Of a stretch of DNA of 64,000 bases, positions 45,842-54,795 are shown piece by piece (position 1 is the first letter of the stretch; every line of letters starts with the position of its first letter). This stretch comes from Oscillospiraceae bacterium (GTDB taxonomy: Bacteria > Bacillota > Clostridia > Oscillospirales > Ruminococcaceae). Location of the stretch: the NCBI GenBank assembly GCA_017828975.1, contig JAGAJN010000018.1, forward strand, positions 62,001 through 126,000, in the 5' to 3' direction. Both the position numbers and the translations under genes were made by a program. The notes beneath the pieces were generated by a model. It was given only the letters and a program-made list of their open reading frames with translations. It was not told where the DNA came from and made no database searches.

Positions 45842-47218
45842 TCAAACCATCTGCTCGGGGTGGAACACCTCATCAAACTTCTCTGCTGTCAGGAAGCCCA
45901 GCTCTACGCAGGCTTCTTTCAGTGAGATATTGTCCTTGTATGCCTTCTTAGCGGTCTTTGCAGCATTCTCGTAACCGATATAGGGGTTGAGAGCTGTTAC
46001 CAGCATAAGAGAGTTGTGGAGATTGTGGTGCATCTTTTCCTTGTTAGCCTTGATGCCAACTGCGCAGTTCTTGTTGAAAGACAGGATAGCCTCGGCAAGA
46101 AGTCTTGCGGACTGGAGGAAATTGTATGCGCAAACGGGCATGAACACATTCAGCTCGAAATTGCCCTGAGATGCAGCCATACCAACAGCAACATCATTGC
46201 CCATTACCTGAACGGCAACCATAGTAACAGCCTCACACTGAGTGGGGTTTACCTTGCCGGGCATAATGGAGGAACCGGGCTCATTTTCGGGAATGAAGAT
46301 CTCGCCCAGACCGTCACGGGGACCGCTTGCCAGCCATCTTACATCGTTTGCGATCTTCATCATATCGGCAGCGAGAGCCTTGATAGCACCGTGAGCGAAC
46401 ACGATCTCGTCCTTGCTTGTAAGAGAATGGAACTTGTTATCGGAGGTAACGAAAGCCTTGCCTGTCAGCTCTGCAACAGCCTTTGCGACCTCAACATCAA
46501 AGCCCTTGGGAGTGTTCAGACCCGTACCAACGGCAGTTCCGCCGAGAGCAAGCTCCTTTAAGCCGGGAAGAGCCATTTCCAGCATCTTCTTGTCCTTTTC
46601 AAGGGAGGAACGCCAGCCGCTTATCTCCTGAGAGAACTTGATGGGAGTAGCGTCCTGGAGATGAGTACGTCCGCTCTTTACGATACCCTCGTTTTCCTCT
46701 TCAAGGCGCTTGAATGTAGCGATAAGTGTATCAACAGCGGGGATAAGCTTGTCCTCAACAGCGATAACTGCGGAAATGTGCATAGCTGTGGGGAATGTAT
46801 CGTTAGAGGACTGACTCATATTGATGTCATCATTGGGGTGAAGCAGCTTCTTGCCTGCGATCTCGTTGCCTCTGTTGGCAATTACCTCGTTAGCGTTCAT
46901 ATTGGACTGAGTGCCGCTTCCTGTCTGCCATACTACCAGCGGGAAATGGTCGTTCAGAGAGCCGCTGATAACTTCGTCACAAGCTGCGGAGATAGCAGCA
47001 AGCTTTTCGTCTGTCATCTTCTCGGGCTTGAGAGCGTGGTTTGCGATAGCGGCAGCCTTTTTGAGGATACCGAAGGCGTGAGTGATCTCACGGGGCATGG
47101 TTTCGATACCTACACCGATAAGGAAGTTTTCGTGGCTTCTTTCGGTCTGGGCAGCCCAGTATTTGTCGGCAGGAACCTTGACCTCGCCCATAGAATCGTG
47201 TTCAATACGATATTCCAT
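45842..47218 (-). CDS. fumC: Fumarate hydratase class II
   Basis: 458 residues. Interconverts malate and fumarate without an iron-sulfur cluster. WQTGSGTQSNMNANEVIANR, HPNDDINMSQSSNDTFPTAMHI and the loop GSSIMPGKVNP are fumarase-type; aspartase has different residues at the first block. First gene of the operon and supplier of fumarate to FrdAB. SD GAGG with the start 86 nt after the predicted transcription start. Confidence 0.95.
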   Translation of the reverse strand: MEYRIEHDSMGEVKVPADKYWAAQTERSHENFLIGVGIETMPREITHAFGILKKAAAIANHALKPEKMTDEKLAAISAACDEVISGSLNDHFPLVVWQTGSGTQSNMNANEVIANRGNEIAGKKLLHPNDDINMSQSSNDTFPTAMHISAVIAVEDKLIPAVDTLIATFKRLEEENEGIVKSGRTHLQDATPIKFSQEISGWRSSLEKDKKMLEMALPGLKELALGGTAVGTGLNTPKGFDVEVAKAVAELTGKAFVTSDNKFHSLTSKDEIVFAHGAIKALAADMMKIANDVRWLASGPRDGLGEIFIPENEPGSSIMPGKVNPTQCEAVTMVAVQVMGNDVAVGMAASQGNFELNVFMPVCAYNFLQSARLLAEAILSFNKNCAVGIKANKEKMHHNLHNSLMLVTALNPYIGYENAAKTAKKAYKDNISLKEACVELGFLTAEKFDEVFHPEQMV

Positions 47219-47310
47219 TGTTATACCTCTTTCGTGATAAAATTTGCGAGCAATGGGACAGACTATATCCTCACAAGGGCATAGTTCACCCCTATTCTCC
47301 CCTATATACT

Positions 47311-47338
47311 ATTATATTACTTTTTTCGGGATTGTCAA
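47311..47338 (-). promoter_or_regulatory. Promoter of the fumC-hdr-flx-frd operon
   Basis: Minus strand TTGACA (47338-47333), 16-bp spacer, TATAAT (47316-47311): both boxes are consensus. Confidence 0.9.
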
Positions 47339-47738
47339 GGGATTAGCTTTTGCTAACCTACCGTAAAAAATCAGGGAAATTCATCTTATTTTTCGGCAGA
47401 AAAACTCTTATCTCGTCTGACGATAGTTTGTATGTTTATATCTAATGAATTTTTCGGCATATTTCCCCAAGTTTTTGTGTGATATATGCAGATAATATCC
47501 AAATATTTCCGTATGAATTTTTTTGACTGCTTTGTTAATTTTTTGACAAAGAGATATTTCGGCAGCAAGTATACCGTCCCCGACTGCGAAAGCCATCACG
47601 AAAAAGGTAAAAATCACAAAAATTAACGCATATTTAACCTTAAATTAACCGAAAGTCAAAACTAAAGTCAAGCTAAAAAGTTTCTTTGAGAATTGCCGTG
47701 TGATATAATATCACTAGCTGCTAAAAAGGAGAGCTTTT
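47339..47738. other. AT-rich intergenic region with the HAD gene promoter
   Basis: 400 bp between divergent genes. The only clear signal is an extended -10 (TGTGATATAAT, box 47704-47709) for the plus-strand HAD gene. A short minus-strand frame at 47408-47617 is not convincing. Otherwise nothing recognised. Confidence 0.6.
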
Positions 47739-48545
47739 ATGAAATACAAGATGATTTTTCTGGACATAGACGGCACCCTCACCAATTCCGAAAAGAAGAT
47801 AACCCCCAAAACCAAAGCCGCCCTGATAAAGGCGCAGGAAATGGGCATTATCGCCGCAATAGCCTCGGGTCGTCCCGACAAGGGCGTCAGCAAATATATC
47901 AAGGAGCTGGAGCTGGAACGCTTCGGCGGCTATGTCCTGTCCTACAACGGCGGACGTATCCGTGAAATGAAAACGGGCAGGACCGTTATCGAACGGAGCA
48001 TTGCCCCGCAGGTTTTTGCCGAGGCGCACCGTTTTGCCCATGTAAGCGGTGTGGACATTCTCACCTACCGAGGAGATGTTATCCTTGCCGAGAACCCCGA
48101 AAACAAGTACCTGGAAATAGAATCCCGCATAAACGGAATGCCCGTGGAGATACACCCCGACATTACCAGTGCGGTATTTTTCAATGTCCCCAAATGCCTG
48201 CTTCTGGGCGACGGCGACCGAATGTCCGATCTGGAACCGAACCTGAAAGTAAGACTGTTCGGAAGGGCGGACGTTTTCCGCTCCGAGCCGTTTTTCCTTG
48301 AAGTTATGCCCTACAAGACCGACAAGGCAGCCGCTATCGCAAACCTCTGCGCCGTTCTCGGCATTGAACGGGAGGAAACCATGGCGTTCGGTGACGGCTT
48401 CAACGACGTGTCTATGATAAGTCACGCAGGCATGGGCGTTGCAATGGAAAACGCCTGTGAAGCGGCAAAGAAAGCGGCGGATTTCATCACCCTGTCCAAC
48501 GAAGATGACGGTATCGCCTACGCTCTTGAAAAATTCGTATTCTGA
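47739..48545 (+). CDS. Cof-type HAD-IIB phosphatase
   Basis: 268 residues. Motif I FLDIDGTLTNSEKK, motif II IASGRPDKG, motif III Lys in MPYKTDKA, motif IV FGDGFNDVSMI. Cytoplasmic phosphatase of sugar phosphates, flavin or PLP-type substrates; exact substrate unknown. Strong SD AAGGAG. Monocistronic with a terminator after it. Confidence 0.92.
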   Translation: MKYKMIFLDIDGTLTNSEKKITPKTKAALIKAQEMGIIAAIASGRPDKGVSKYIKELELERFGGYVLSYNGGRIREMKTGRTVIERSIAPQVFAEAHRFAHVSGVDILTYRGDVILAENPENKYLEIESRINGMPVEIHPDITSAVFFNVPKCLLLGDGDRMSDLEPNLKVRLFGRADVFRSEPFFLEVMPYKTDKAAAIANLCAVLGIEREETMAFGDGFNDVSMISHAGMGVAMENACEAAKKAADFITLSNEDDGIAYALEKFVF

Positions 48546-48552
48546 CATAAAA

Positions 48553-48588
48553 AGCCCCTCTCCAAAATCGGAAAGGGGCTGATTTTTT
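48553..48588. terminator. Terminator after the HAD gene
   Basis: 11-position stem (48553-48563 with 48570-48580, one mismatch) then GATTTTTT. Shared by convergent genes. Confidence 0.85.
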
Positions 48589-49978
48589 ACTTTTTCTTCA
48601 AATCGCTCTCTGCACGGTCGATAAACGCCATAAGATCCTCGACCTTCTTGTTGTTTTTCTTCTTTGCGGGAGGAGCAAGCTTTTCCTTGGGAACGACCGC
48701 TTCTGCGGGGATAGTCAAAGGCTTTTCGTCAGCCTGAGCTTCCGCTGCGGGGGCGATCTCCTCTGCCTGTTCAGTCTTTTCCGACTTGGTGAAGAAGGTC
48801 CTTACGCTTTCGTCAAACGCCGAAGGCTTGGTTTCTGCGGGCTTCTGCTCGGGTTCGTTGGTCTTGGGAGCAAAGTCAAAGCCGTAGGTCTGCCTTGCGT
48901 AGCCCTTTTCACCCTCATTCTCGGAAACAGGCTCTCTGCTTTCGATAACGCTCTGTCTTGCCTTTGCTGCGGCTGCTTCAAACAGGTCGTCCACCGACTG
49001 CTCCTCGTTGGCGGGAGCAACGGGCTCTATCTTTGTGGGACGGTGCATAATGCCCTCGTCAAACTCGGAAAGTCCTCCCCTGTGTCCTGCTGCAACAGGC
49101 TTCTTCTCGGTATCTTCCTCGACGTTTTCGGACGCCTTTTTCTCGGATTTTCCGTACATAGCGGCAAAGATGGGGTCATTTCCCTGCTGAAATTCGTGTC
49201 TGCGCTCACGTCTTTCCGCCTTGGGAGCGGCGATGCCCGCAGCCTCGTAGACGGATTTTACGGTTTCCTTCGGCTTTTCGTACTCTGCCTTGCCGTCCCT
49301 TCCGACGGTCAGCTGCCTGTCGTCCTCGGGCTGTTCAACGGTGAAGCGGGCGGTCTCCTTGATCTCCATCTGAGGCTCGTCCTCACCGCTTCTGGACTCG
49401 AATATCTCGTCAATATCATCGAGAGAGGAAGCTTCCTCCTCCATATGCTTGACGTTGATTATCCTGATTATCTGGAATATGATTATAAGTAAGCTGGGAA
49501 TGATTATGACAAGCATAATGCCGGATGTAGATGTGGCAAATCCCAGAAGCTTTCCGAGAATTTCGCTCTGCCACTGTGCCTTTGCGATAATGTCCGACTC
49601 GGGAACTCTTATCTCCTGAGTTGCGGTGGTGAATTTCAGAGTGTAGTACTTTGTTCCGTTTTCCTCTTCAATATTGGTAACGCCGATAAGCACGATGTCA
49701 TAATTATCCTCATCGCCGATCTTTGCAAGACAGGTCTTTCCCGGGGCAAGCTGGTCTATCTTTGAAGCCTGAGCAATGACCGCCGTGCCCTTGGGGATAT
49801 TCGGCTCCATATTTGACGCTTTGAGATAGTAAAAGCTGTACCCGCCCACGGACGGCACCGCATTATCTCCCCTGAACGCAAAATACAGCACGAGCATCAC
49901 AGCTATCGCCAGAGCGCATACTATAATAAATACTGTTTCGATAACCGAAAGGACATTTACCGACTTTCCCTTTGCCAT
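48587..49978 (-). CDS. Signal-peptidase-like membrane protein with catalytic residues lost and long cytoplasmic tail
   Basis: 463 residues. TM1 about 10-33, an extracytoplasmic domain about 40-140, TM2 about 152-174, then an acidic, Pro/Glu/Ala-rich tail of nearly 290 residues. The outer domain looks like type I signal peptidase (S26): YLKASNMEPNIPKGTAVIAQ matches the SGSMEPTIPxG box. The residue before Met, normally the catalytic Ser, is Asn56, and the Lys/His site (VTHRV in relatives) reads LIGVTNI. It therefore probably is not a protease. The tail may recruit cytoplasmic partners. Own promoter, monocistronic. Confidence 0.75.
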   Translation of the reverse strand: MAKGKSVNVLSVIETVFIIVCALAIAVMLVLYFAFRGDNAVPSVGGYSFYYLKASNMEPNIPKGTAVIAQASKIDQLAPGKTCLAKIGDEDNYDIVLIGVTNIEEENGTKYYTLKFTTATQEIRVPESDIIAKAQWQSEILGKLLGFATSTSGIMLVIIIPSLLIIIFQIIRIINVKHMEEEASSLDDIDEIFESRSGEDEPQMEIKETARFTVEQPEDDRQLTVGRDGKAEYEKPKETVKSVYEAAGIAAPKAERRERRHEFQQGNDPIFAAMYGKSEKKASENVEEDTEKKPVAAGHRGGLSEFDEGIMHRPTKIEPVAPANEEQSVDDLFEAAAAKARQSVIESREPVSENEGEKGYARQTYGFDFAPKTNEPEQKPAETKPSAFDESVRTFFTKSEKTEQAEEIAPAAEAQADEKPLTIPAEAVVPKEKLAPPAKKKNNKKVEDLMAFIDRAESDLKKK

Positions 49979-50039
49979 TTGCCTAAGACCTCCGAATTTA
50001 TTTAAATGGATTTTATGTACGTGAAAACACTATAAAATC

Positions 50040-50068
50040 ATTATAACACATATATCGGCAAATTTCAA
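50040..50068 (-). promoter_or_regulatory. Promoter of the signal-peptidase-like gene
   Basis: Minus strand TTGAAA (50068-50063), 17-bp spacer, TATAAT (50045-50040); it overlaps the last codon of the ECF gene. Confidence 0.75.
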
Positions 50069-50631
50069 ATACTTTTTTCAGATTTTTCGGATTTTTTTTC
50101 ATTCCCGATAAAACCCGACCTTTCAAGTGCGGAAACTATCAGCGGGATAAGTACGAGCTGTAAAATTATCCCCGGAACAGCCCCCGTAAATGCGCCCGTA
50201 ACAAACGCCGCAAGAGTAAACTGCTTTCCCGACGCCCCGAGAAGAACGGCAGTAACTCCGCCCCACACAAGACGTCCCGCCAGCATTGCCGAGATAAGGG
50301 AGATGAATATCCTCCCCTTAACGCCCGACAGCTTTCTGTACAAAAGCCCCGACACAAGCCCGTAGACCGCCAGCTCGGCACTCATAGCTATGGCGCTCGG
50401 GAACAGCTTCGGCATACCGAAAACCGACGACCTGAGCAGCGGCGCAATAAGCCCCGTCAGCAGTCCGAACTGAGGTCCCGCCGCAAAGCCGCATATCATA
50501 ACAGGCAGGTGCATGGGACAAAGTGCGTTTCCTATCTGCTGTATCTGTCCCGTAAGAAAAGGCAGTACCATACAAAGTGCAAGGCAGACTGCCGAAGTTA
50601 TCATTTTTTTGCTGCGTTCCCTGTTGTTCAT
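50065..50631 (-). CDS. ECF transporter substrate-binding (S) component
   Basis: 188 residues, five to six membrane helices. CPMHLPVMICGFAAGPQFGLLTG and the preceding GNALCPMH are typical of vitamin-type S components, which bind the solute and dock on a shared EcfAA'T module (not in this window). The vitamin cannot be told. The tail is Lys/Ser/Glu-rich. SD AAAGGAG. No riboswitch was recognised in the upstream 180 bp. Confidence 0.85.
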   Translation of the reverse strand: MNNRERSKKMITSAVCLALCMVLPFLTGQIQQIGNALCPMHLPVMICGFAAGPQFGLLTGLIAPLLRSSVFGMPKLFPSAIAMSAELAVYGLVSGLLYRKLSGVKGRIFISLISAMLAGRLVWGGVTAVLLGASGKQFTLAAFVTGAFTGAVPGIILQLVLIPLIVSALERSGFIGNEKKSEKSEKSI

Positions 50632-50737
50632 AAAAGCTCTCCTTTGTGATGAGTATCATTATAATTTTACAGAAAACAGGGTATTTCTTCAAGCGTAAAT
50701 CAAATACTATTTGTAAACAAACAGGTGTCAGCAGTGC

Positions 50738-50766
50738 TTGACAAATCCTCAAAAATCATTTATAAT
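50738..50766 (+). promoter_or_regulatory. Promoter of the cyclophilin lipoprotein gene
   Basis: TTGACA (50738-50743), 17-bp spacer, TATAAT (50761-50766). Confidence 0.9.
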
Positions 50767-50818
50767 ATAAGCAATTGCCGTAAAAAGGCTGATTTTATCA
50801 CTAAGGAGCATTAAAAAT

Positions 50819-51610
50819 ATGAGAAAAAAGATACTTAATATAGGTATGGCAGCTATACTTGCGGGTGCAATTTTTACAGGCTGTCAGGGAAATCCCACAG
50901 TTGAAGAAGGCTCATACACCTCCGCATCGGAAACTCAAGCGGCTGCAGCTTTTGACGGCTTCTACAACTTCGACCCTCCGCAGGTTGGCGAAAAGATAGC
51001 TGTTATCAAGGTCAAGGACTATGGCGAGATAAAGATAAAGCTGTTCCCCGAGCAGGCGGCAAAGAGCGTTGAGAACTTCACGGGTCTGGCGGATATGGAC
51101 TATTACGACGAGCTTATCTTTCACCGTATCATCGAAAACTTTATGATACAGGGCGGCGACCCCAAGGGCAACGGCACAGGCGGAAACAGCATCTGGGGCA
51201 CGGATTTTGACGGAGGCATTCCCGAGGGACTGTACCATTTCAGCGGCGCAGTTGCATACGCAAACTCAGGCTCCACCTCAACCAACGGCAGTCAGTTCTA
51301 TATCGTGAACACCCCCGAGGGCTATGTAAGCTACGGCGCAGGCTATGATGCGGCGGGCAACTATGTTATGATAAACAGCTTCGAGGAAATGGAGCAGATG
51401 ACAGGCAAAACGCTCCCCGAATCCGTCAAGCAGAAGTATCTTGAAGTGGGCGGCACTCCCTTCTTAGACGGCGGCTACACCGTTTTCGGACAGGTCTTTG
51501 AGGGAATGGACATTGTAAGGGCACTGGGCAGCGTTGAAACAGACGAGAACGACAAGCCCATTACTCAGGTGTTGATGGAAAGCGTTGAGATCGTCGAGTA
51601 TCAGGGATAA
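50819..51610 (+). CDS. Lipoprotein peptidyl-prolyl cis-trans isomerase, cyclophilin type
   Basis: 263 residues. Lipobox FTGC gives Cys23, so it is anchored outside the membrane after Sec export. Cyclophilin domain from about residue 58: FHRIIENFMIQGGDP, GNGTGG, and GSQFYIV. It speeds proline isomerisation in secreted proteins. An insert of about 30 residues (EGYVSYGAGYDAAGNYVMINS region) sits inside the domain. SD AAGGAG; own promoter and terminator. Confidence 0.93.
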   Translation: MRKKILNIGMAAILAGAIFTGCQGNPTVEEGSYTSASETQAAAAFDGFYNFDPPQVGEKIAVIKVKDYGEIKIKLFPEQAAKSVENFTGLADMDYYDELIFHRIIENFMIQGGDPKGNGTGGNSIWGTDFDGGIPEGLYHFSGAVAYANSGSTSTNGSQFYIVNTPEGYVSYGAGYDAAGNYVMINSFEEMEQMTGKTLPESVKQKYLEVGGTPFLDGGYTVFGQVFEGMDIVRALGSVETDENDKPITQVLMESVEIVEYQG

Positions 51611-51628
51611 TTATTTATATCGCAATTC

Positions 51629-51668
51629 ACAAACGGCAGTGCATATTTAAGCTGTCGTTTGTTTTTTA
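51629..51668 (+). terminator. Terminator after the cyclophilin gene
   Basis: 11-bp stem (51629-51639 with 51652-51662, one G-U) and a T run. Confidence 0.85.
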
Positions 51669-51689
51669 TTACGAAATATTTCAATTTTG

Positions 51690-51718
51690 TTGACAAACAA
51701 TATGATATGCAATATAAT
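51690..51718 (+). promoter_or_regulatory. Promoter of the 51.8-kb surface protein gene
   Basis: TTGACA (51690-51695), 17-bp spacer, TATAAT (51713-51718). Confidence 0.9.
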
Positions 51719-51768
51719 ATTCATATGAGATACACGAAAAGTTTCATCGACCGAATGGAGGTAATCAG

Positions 51769-54060
51769 ATGGACGATTTTAATAATAACAACGATTTTCC
51801 CGAGAACAAGGGGGAACAGAACTACGGTCCCAACCTTATGCCCCAGAGCGGAGGTTCACAGCCGCAGAACAGCATTGACCCTCAGTATGACTACTCTCAG
51901 TATCAGTACAGCTACGACAGCACGGCGGCTCCCAAAAGGTCCAACCAATGGGTAGTTCCCGCCGCAATTGCAGGTGTGATAGTTGTCGGTGCGGCAGGTG
52001 CGCTGCTTCTGCCGTCGGTGAGAAACAGCATAAAGCTGGCGTTCACATCTCCCGAAAAATATTATGCGGAAGCGGAAAGAAAAACCGCCGAAAAGGCAGC
52101 AGACGACCTATGGAAGCTCTATCTCATCGGCGAGGAACAGCAGAAGGAAGCAGCTTCTCCCACCGCAGGCGTAAAAAAAGCTGATATTACCATAACGGCT
52201 GGCGACGCTTTCTACGAAGCTTTTTTCCCCGATAACAGCGATGATATGAAGAACGTTTTCAAGAGCGTGGGAGTAAGCACGGAAACTGCCACAAGCACAG
52301 AACTTATTTCGATGCTGACTTCCATAAAGCTGAATGATACGAATGTTGCGTCTGCGGAGCTTATCAGCAATTTTGACGCTTCGGCGGTCTATATACAGCT
52401 TCTTGAAAGCAGTACGGGCAAATATTATAAGTATGTCCCCGAGATAGAGGAGGAGCTTGAGGTCGAACCCGACGCTTCCGTATTCTTCAACGGCGAAACT
52501 GTCACTAAGGAAAAGATAGACGCTATTGTGGGAAGATACACGGACATTTATCTTGATGCGGTAACGGCTGCGGAGTGGAATAAAAAGAGCGTTTGCACGG
52601 TAGAAAACGTAAGCTGTCCCGCTGTTGAGATAAAGGTGTCCTTCTCCGAAGCGGAATATATGGAAATTATCCGTAAGATGATAGAACAGGCTAAGGTTGA
52701 TGAGGAGATCATCTCCATTGTTGAGGCAATGGGCGGAAAACGTGAGGATTATGCTTCCGAGCTTGACGAGCTGCTTTCCGATATGAACCTCGAATCCTCC
52801 GAGCTGCCTTATGCGGATATGACCGTTTACATAAATTCCGACGGAGAAATTATCGGCAGAACATTCAGAACGGATATTGACGAAGATATCCCCACAGAGA
52901 TAACCATGTCCTCAGCTGTAAGCAACGGCGCACTTGCTTCACAGATAAAGCTCGTCAGCACCGACGGCGAAATCATAGATCTTCTGCTTAAAGGCAGCTA
53001 TGAAAACGGCAGCGCAAGCGGCTATTGTGACGGCATTATCAAGACCCTTGAGGACGAAGCTTCTTCTTCCGATAAGCTGAAAACAGAATCCTTCAGAATA
53101 GAGTTTGAGAATGTCAAGTACGATTTCCTTGAAAGCAGACTTTACGGCGGAAAATACACCTTCACATCTCCCGAAATGGAGGAATTTGCGGCATCTCTGG
53201 AGCTGGACGGCGATATGGACAACGGCAGCTGCAAGGTTTCCGTTATCTATGAGGGCGAAAATTATCTGGATATGACGGCAAATTACACTTCCACAGACGA
53301 GGTCCGAACCATTGACATGCCTTCCGATGAAAACTGCTCCGAGGACGCTGCGGAAATTATCAGCGAGGATTATATTGACATACTTATGGAAAATGTCTGC
53401 AAGGCGGCAGGCGTTTCCGAGGACGAACTTTCCGAGATGATATTCGGCGCAAGCTTTTCCGATGACAGCAGTGATGACTGGCAGCCCGAGTCAAACGAAG
53501 AAGAGTTCGATTATGATTACAACGAAGATGACAAGAATGATTATGACAGCGAAGATTTTTACATTCCCTCATTGGGCGACTATGAAAGCATTACGTTCCC
53601 GTCCGTTGACCTTTCAAATGTTGTATACACCGCAAACAGCAAAGAGATAACAATTCCCTGCAAGGGTCTTGCTCTTCCCGACAAGTTTGTAAGAACTGCA
53701 ACTCCCCTTGAACCGCATACGGGAAAATACTTTTTCAACGATGATTATTCGGTAATGATATACATCGAAAATGAGAAGAATTCCACCTATAACGCTGATG
53801 TTTGTCAGTGCAAGTATTTCTGCATTTTGGAAGGCGGAGAAGCTTCTCTTGACCTTCGTGTAAACGGTATCGGCATCGGTTCGTCCGAGGCGGATATCGA
53901 GGCTGCTCTGGGTACGCCTTCGGATATTCACGATTTCGACGGCGAAACGACCTACTACTATTATTACGATAAAAGTTCCCTGACAATTATCGAGCTGGTG
54001 ACAGATGGTCACGAGGTTTACAGCGTAGGTGTCAGCTCAAATGTCAAGTATATGGAATGA
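51769..54060 (+). CDS. Membrane-anchored surface protein, unknown function
   Basis: 763 residues, SD GGAGG. A disordered Asn/Gln/Tyr-rich cytoplasmic N-terminus (1-58), one membrane segment (about 62-84), then a large acidic extracytoplasmic part. Residues about 90-550 have regular alpha/beta texture without a recognised family. A very acidic Asp/Glu/Tyr linker lies near 565-595, and the last 60 residues (GIGIGSSEADIEAALGTPSD) look like a small repeat domain found at the end of other Firmicute surface proteins. No enzyme motif, no LPxTG. Next gene mnmM follows by 13 bp. Confidence 0.8.
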   Translation: MDDFNNNNDFPENKGEQNYGPNLMPQSGGSQPQNSIDPQYDYSQYQYSYDSTAAPKRSNQWVVPAAIAGVIVVGAAGALLLPSVRNSIKLAFTSPEKYYAEAERKTAEKAADDLWKLYLIGEEQQKEAASPTAGVKKADITITAGDAFYEAFFPDNSDDMKNVFKSVGVSTETATSTELISMLTSIKLNDTNVASAELISNFDASAVYIQLLESSTGKYYKYVPEIEEELEVEPDASVFFNGETVTKEKIDAIVGRYTDIYLDAVTAAEWNKKSVCTVENVSCPAVEIKVSFSEAEYMEIIRKMIEQAKVDEEIISIVEAMGGKREDYASELDELLSDMNLESSELPYADMTVYINSDGEIIGRTFRTDIDEDIPTEITMSSAVSNGALASQIKLVSTDGEIIDLLLKGSYENGSASGYCDGIIKTLEDEASSSDKLKTESFRIEFENVKYDFLESRLYGGKYTFTSPEMEEFAASLELDGDMDNGSCKVSVIYEGENYLDMTANYTSTDEVRTIDMPSDENCSEDAAEIISEDYIDILMENVCKAAGVSEDELSEMIFGASFSDDSSDDWQPESNEEEFDYDYNEDDKNDYDSEDFYIPSLGDYESITFPSVDLSNVVYTANSKEITIPCKGLALPDKFVRTATPLEPHTGKYFFNDDYSVMIYIENEKNSTYNADVCQCKYFCILEGGEASLDLRVNGIGIGSSEADIEAALGTPSDIHDFDGETTYYYYYDKSSLTIIELVTDGHEVYSVGVSSNVKYME

Positions 54061-54073
54061 GGACGGCTGATCT

Positions 54074-54667
54074 ATGGGAAATAACAGGAATTTTTCGGCA
54101 CTTGACGTGTGTCATTCCATACTGAAAAAACACGTTAAACAGGGCGATCTCTGCATCGATGCAACTGCGGGCAGAGGTTTTGACACCGCCTTTCTCTGCG
54201 AACTGACAGGCAGCGGGGGCACAGTCCACAGCTTTGACATTCAGCAGGACGCCATCGACAGCACCGCAGCCCTCCTGAACGAGCGGGGACTTTCCCACAT
54301 CGCAAGGCTGCATCTGGACAGTCACAGCAATATGGACAGCTATGCCGAGGACGGCACAGTGTCCTGCATAACCTTCAATTTCGGCTGGCTGCCCGGCGGC
54401 GACCATTCGGTAAATACCAGAAAGGAGACCAGCATAGAAGCGGTGGAAAAGGGGCTTCGGCTTCTCTCCGACGGCGGTCTGATGAGCCTTGTCATCTACT
54501 ACGGACGTGACACGGGCTTTGAGGAACGTGATGCACTGCTTGAATATATCCGCACCATCGACCACCGTCAATTTACGGTCATTGTAACGGATTTTGTGAA
54601 CCGTCCCAACTGCCCCCCTATCCCCGTTTTTATCTGGAAGGGTGCGCCTGATATAAGCCTGTTCTGA
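54074..54667 (+). CDS. mnmM: tRNA 5-aminomethyl-2-thiouridine methyltransferase (MnmM/YtqB family)
   Basis: 197 residues. Class I SAM methyltransferase; motif I DATAGRGFDTAFLC, then VHSFDIQQDAI, NFGWLPGGDHSVNTR and VIYYGRD, the set that marks YtqB. The family makes mnm5s2U34 in tRNAs in Gram-positive bacteria. Start lies 13 bp after the surface protein, so it depends on that promoter. Terminator follows. Confidence 0.88.
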   Translation: MGNNRNFSALDVCHSILKKHVKQGDLCIDATAGRGFDTAFLCELTGSGGTVHSFDIQQDAIDSTAALLNERGLSHIARLHLDSHSNMDSYAEDGTVSCITFNFGWLPGGDHSVNTRKETSIEAVEKGLRLLSDGGLMSLVIYYGRDTGFEERDALLEYIRTIDHRQFTVIVTDFVNRPNCPPIPVFIWKGAPDISLF

Positions 54668-54673
54668 ATTATT

Positions 54674-54712
54674 TCGGTCTGACTGACATAGGCTCGGTCA
54701 GACCGATTTTAT
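54674..54712 (+). terminator. Terminator after mnmM
   Basis: 10-bp stem (54674-54683 with 54697-54706) followed by TTTTATTTT. Confidence 0.85.
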
Positions 54713-54733
54713 TTTGCAGAGTTAAATTTTTTA

Positions 54734-54762
54734 TTGCAATCTGACTTGATTTGTGCTATAAT
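54734..54762 (+). promoter_or_regulatory. Promoter of the NTase-like/HEPN/SLOG genes
   Basis: TTGCAA (54734-54739), 17-bp spacer, TATAAT (54757-54762). Confidence 0.8.
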
Positions 54763-54795
54763 TACAGTAATACCAAAAGAAGGAAGGGTGATTTT

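Noticed and set aside
45842-47218. fumC as aspartase
   Set aside because: WQTGSGTQSNMN and HPNDDINMSQSSNDTFP blocks are fumarase-type.
47408-47617. Short minus-strand frame in the fumC/HAD gap
   Set aside because: Begins with GTG without ribosome site, AT-rich, lies upstream of the fumC promoter and has no family resemblance.
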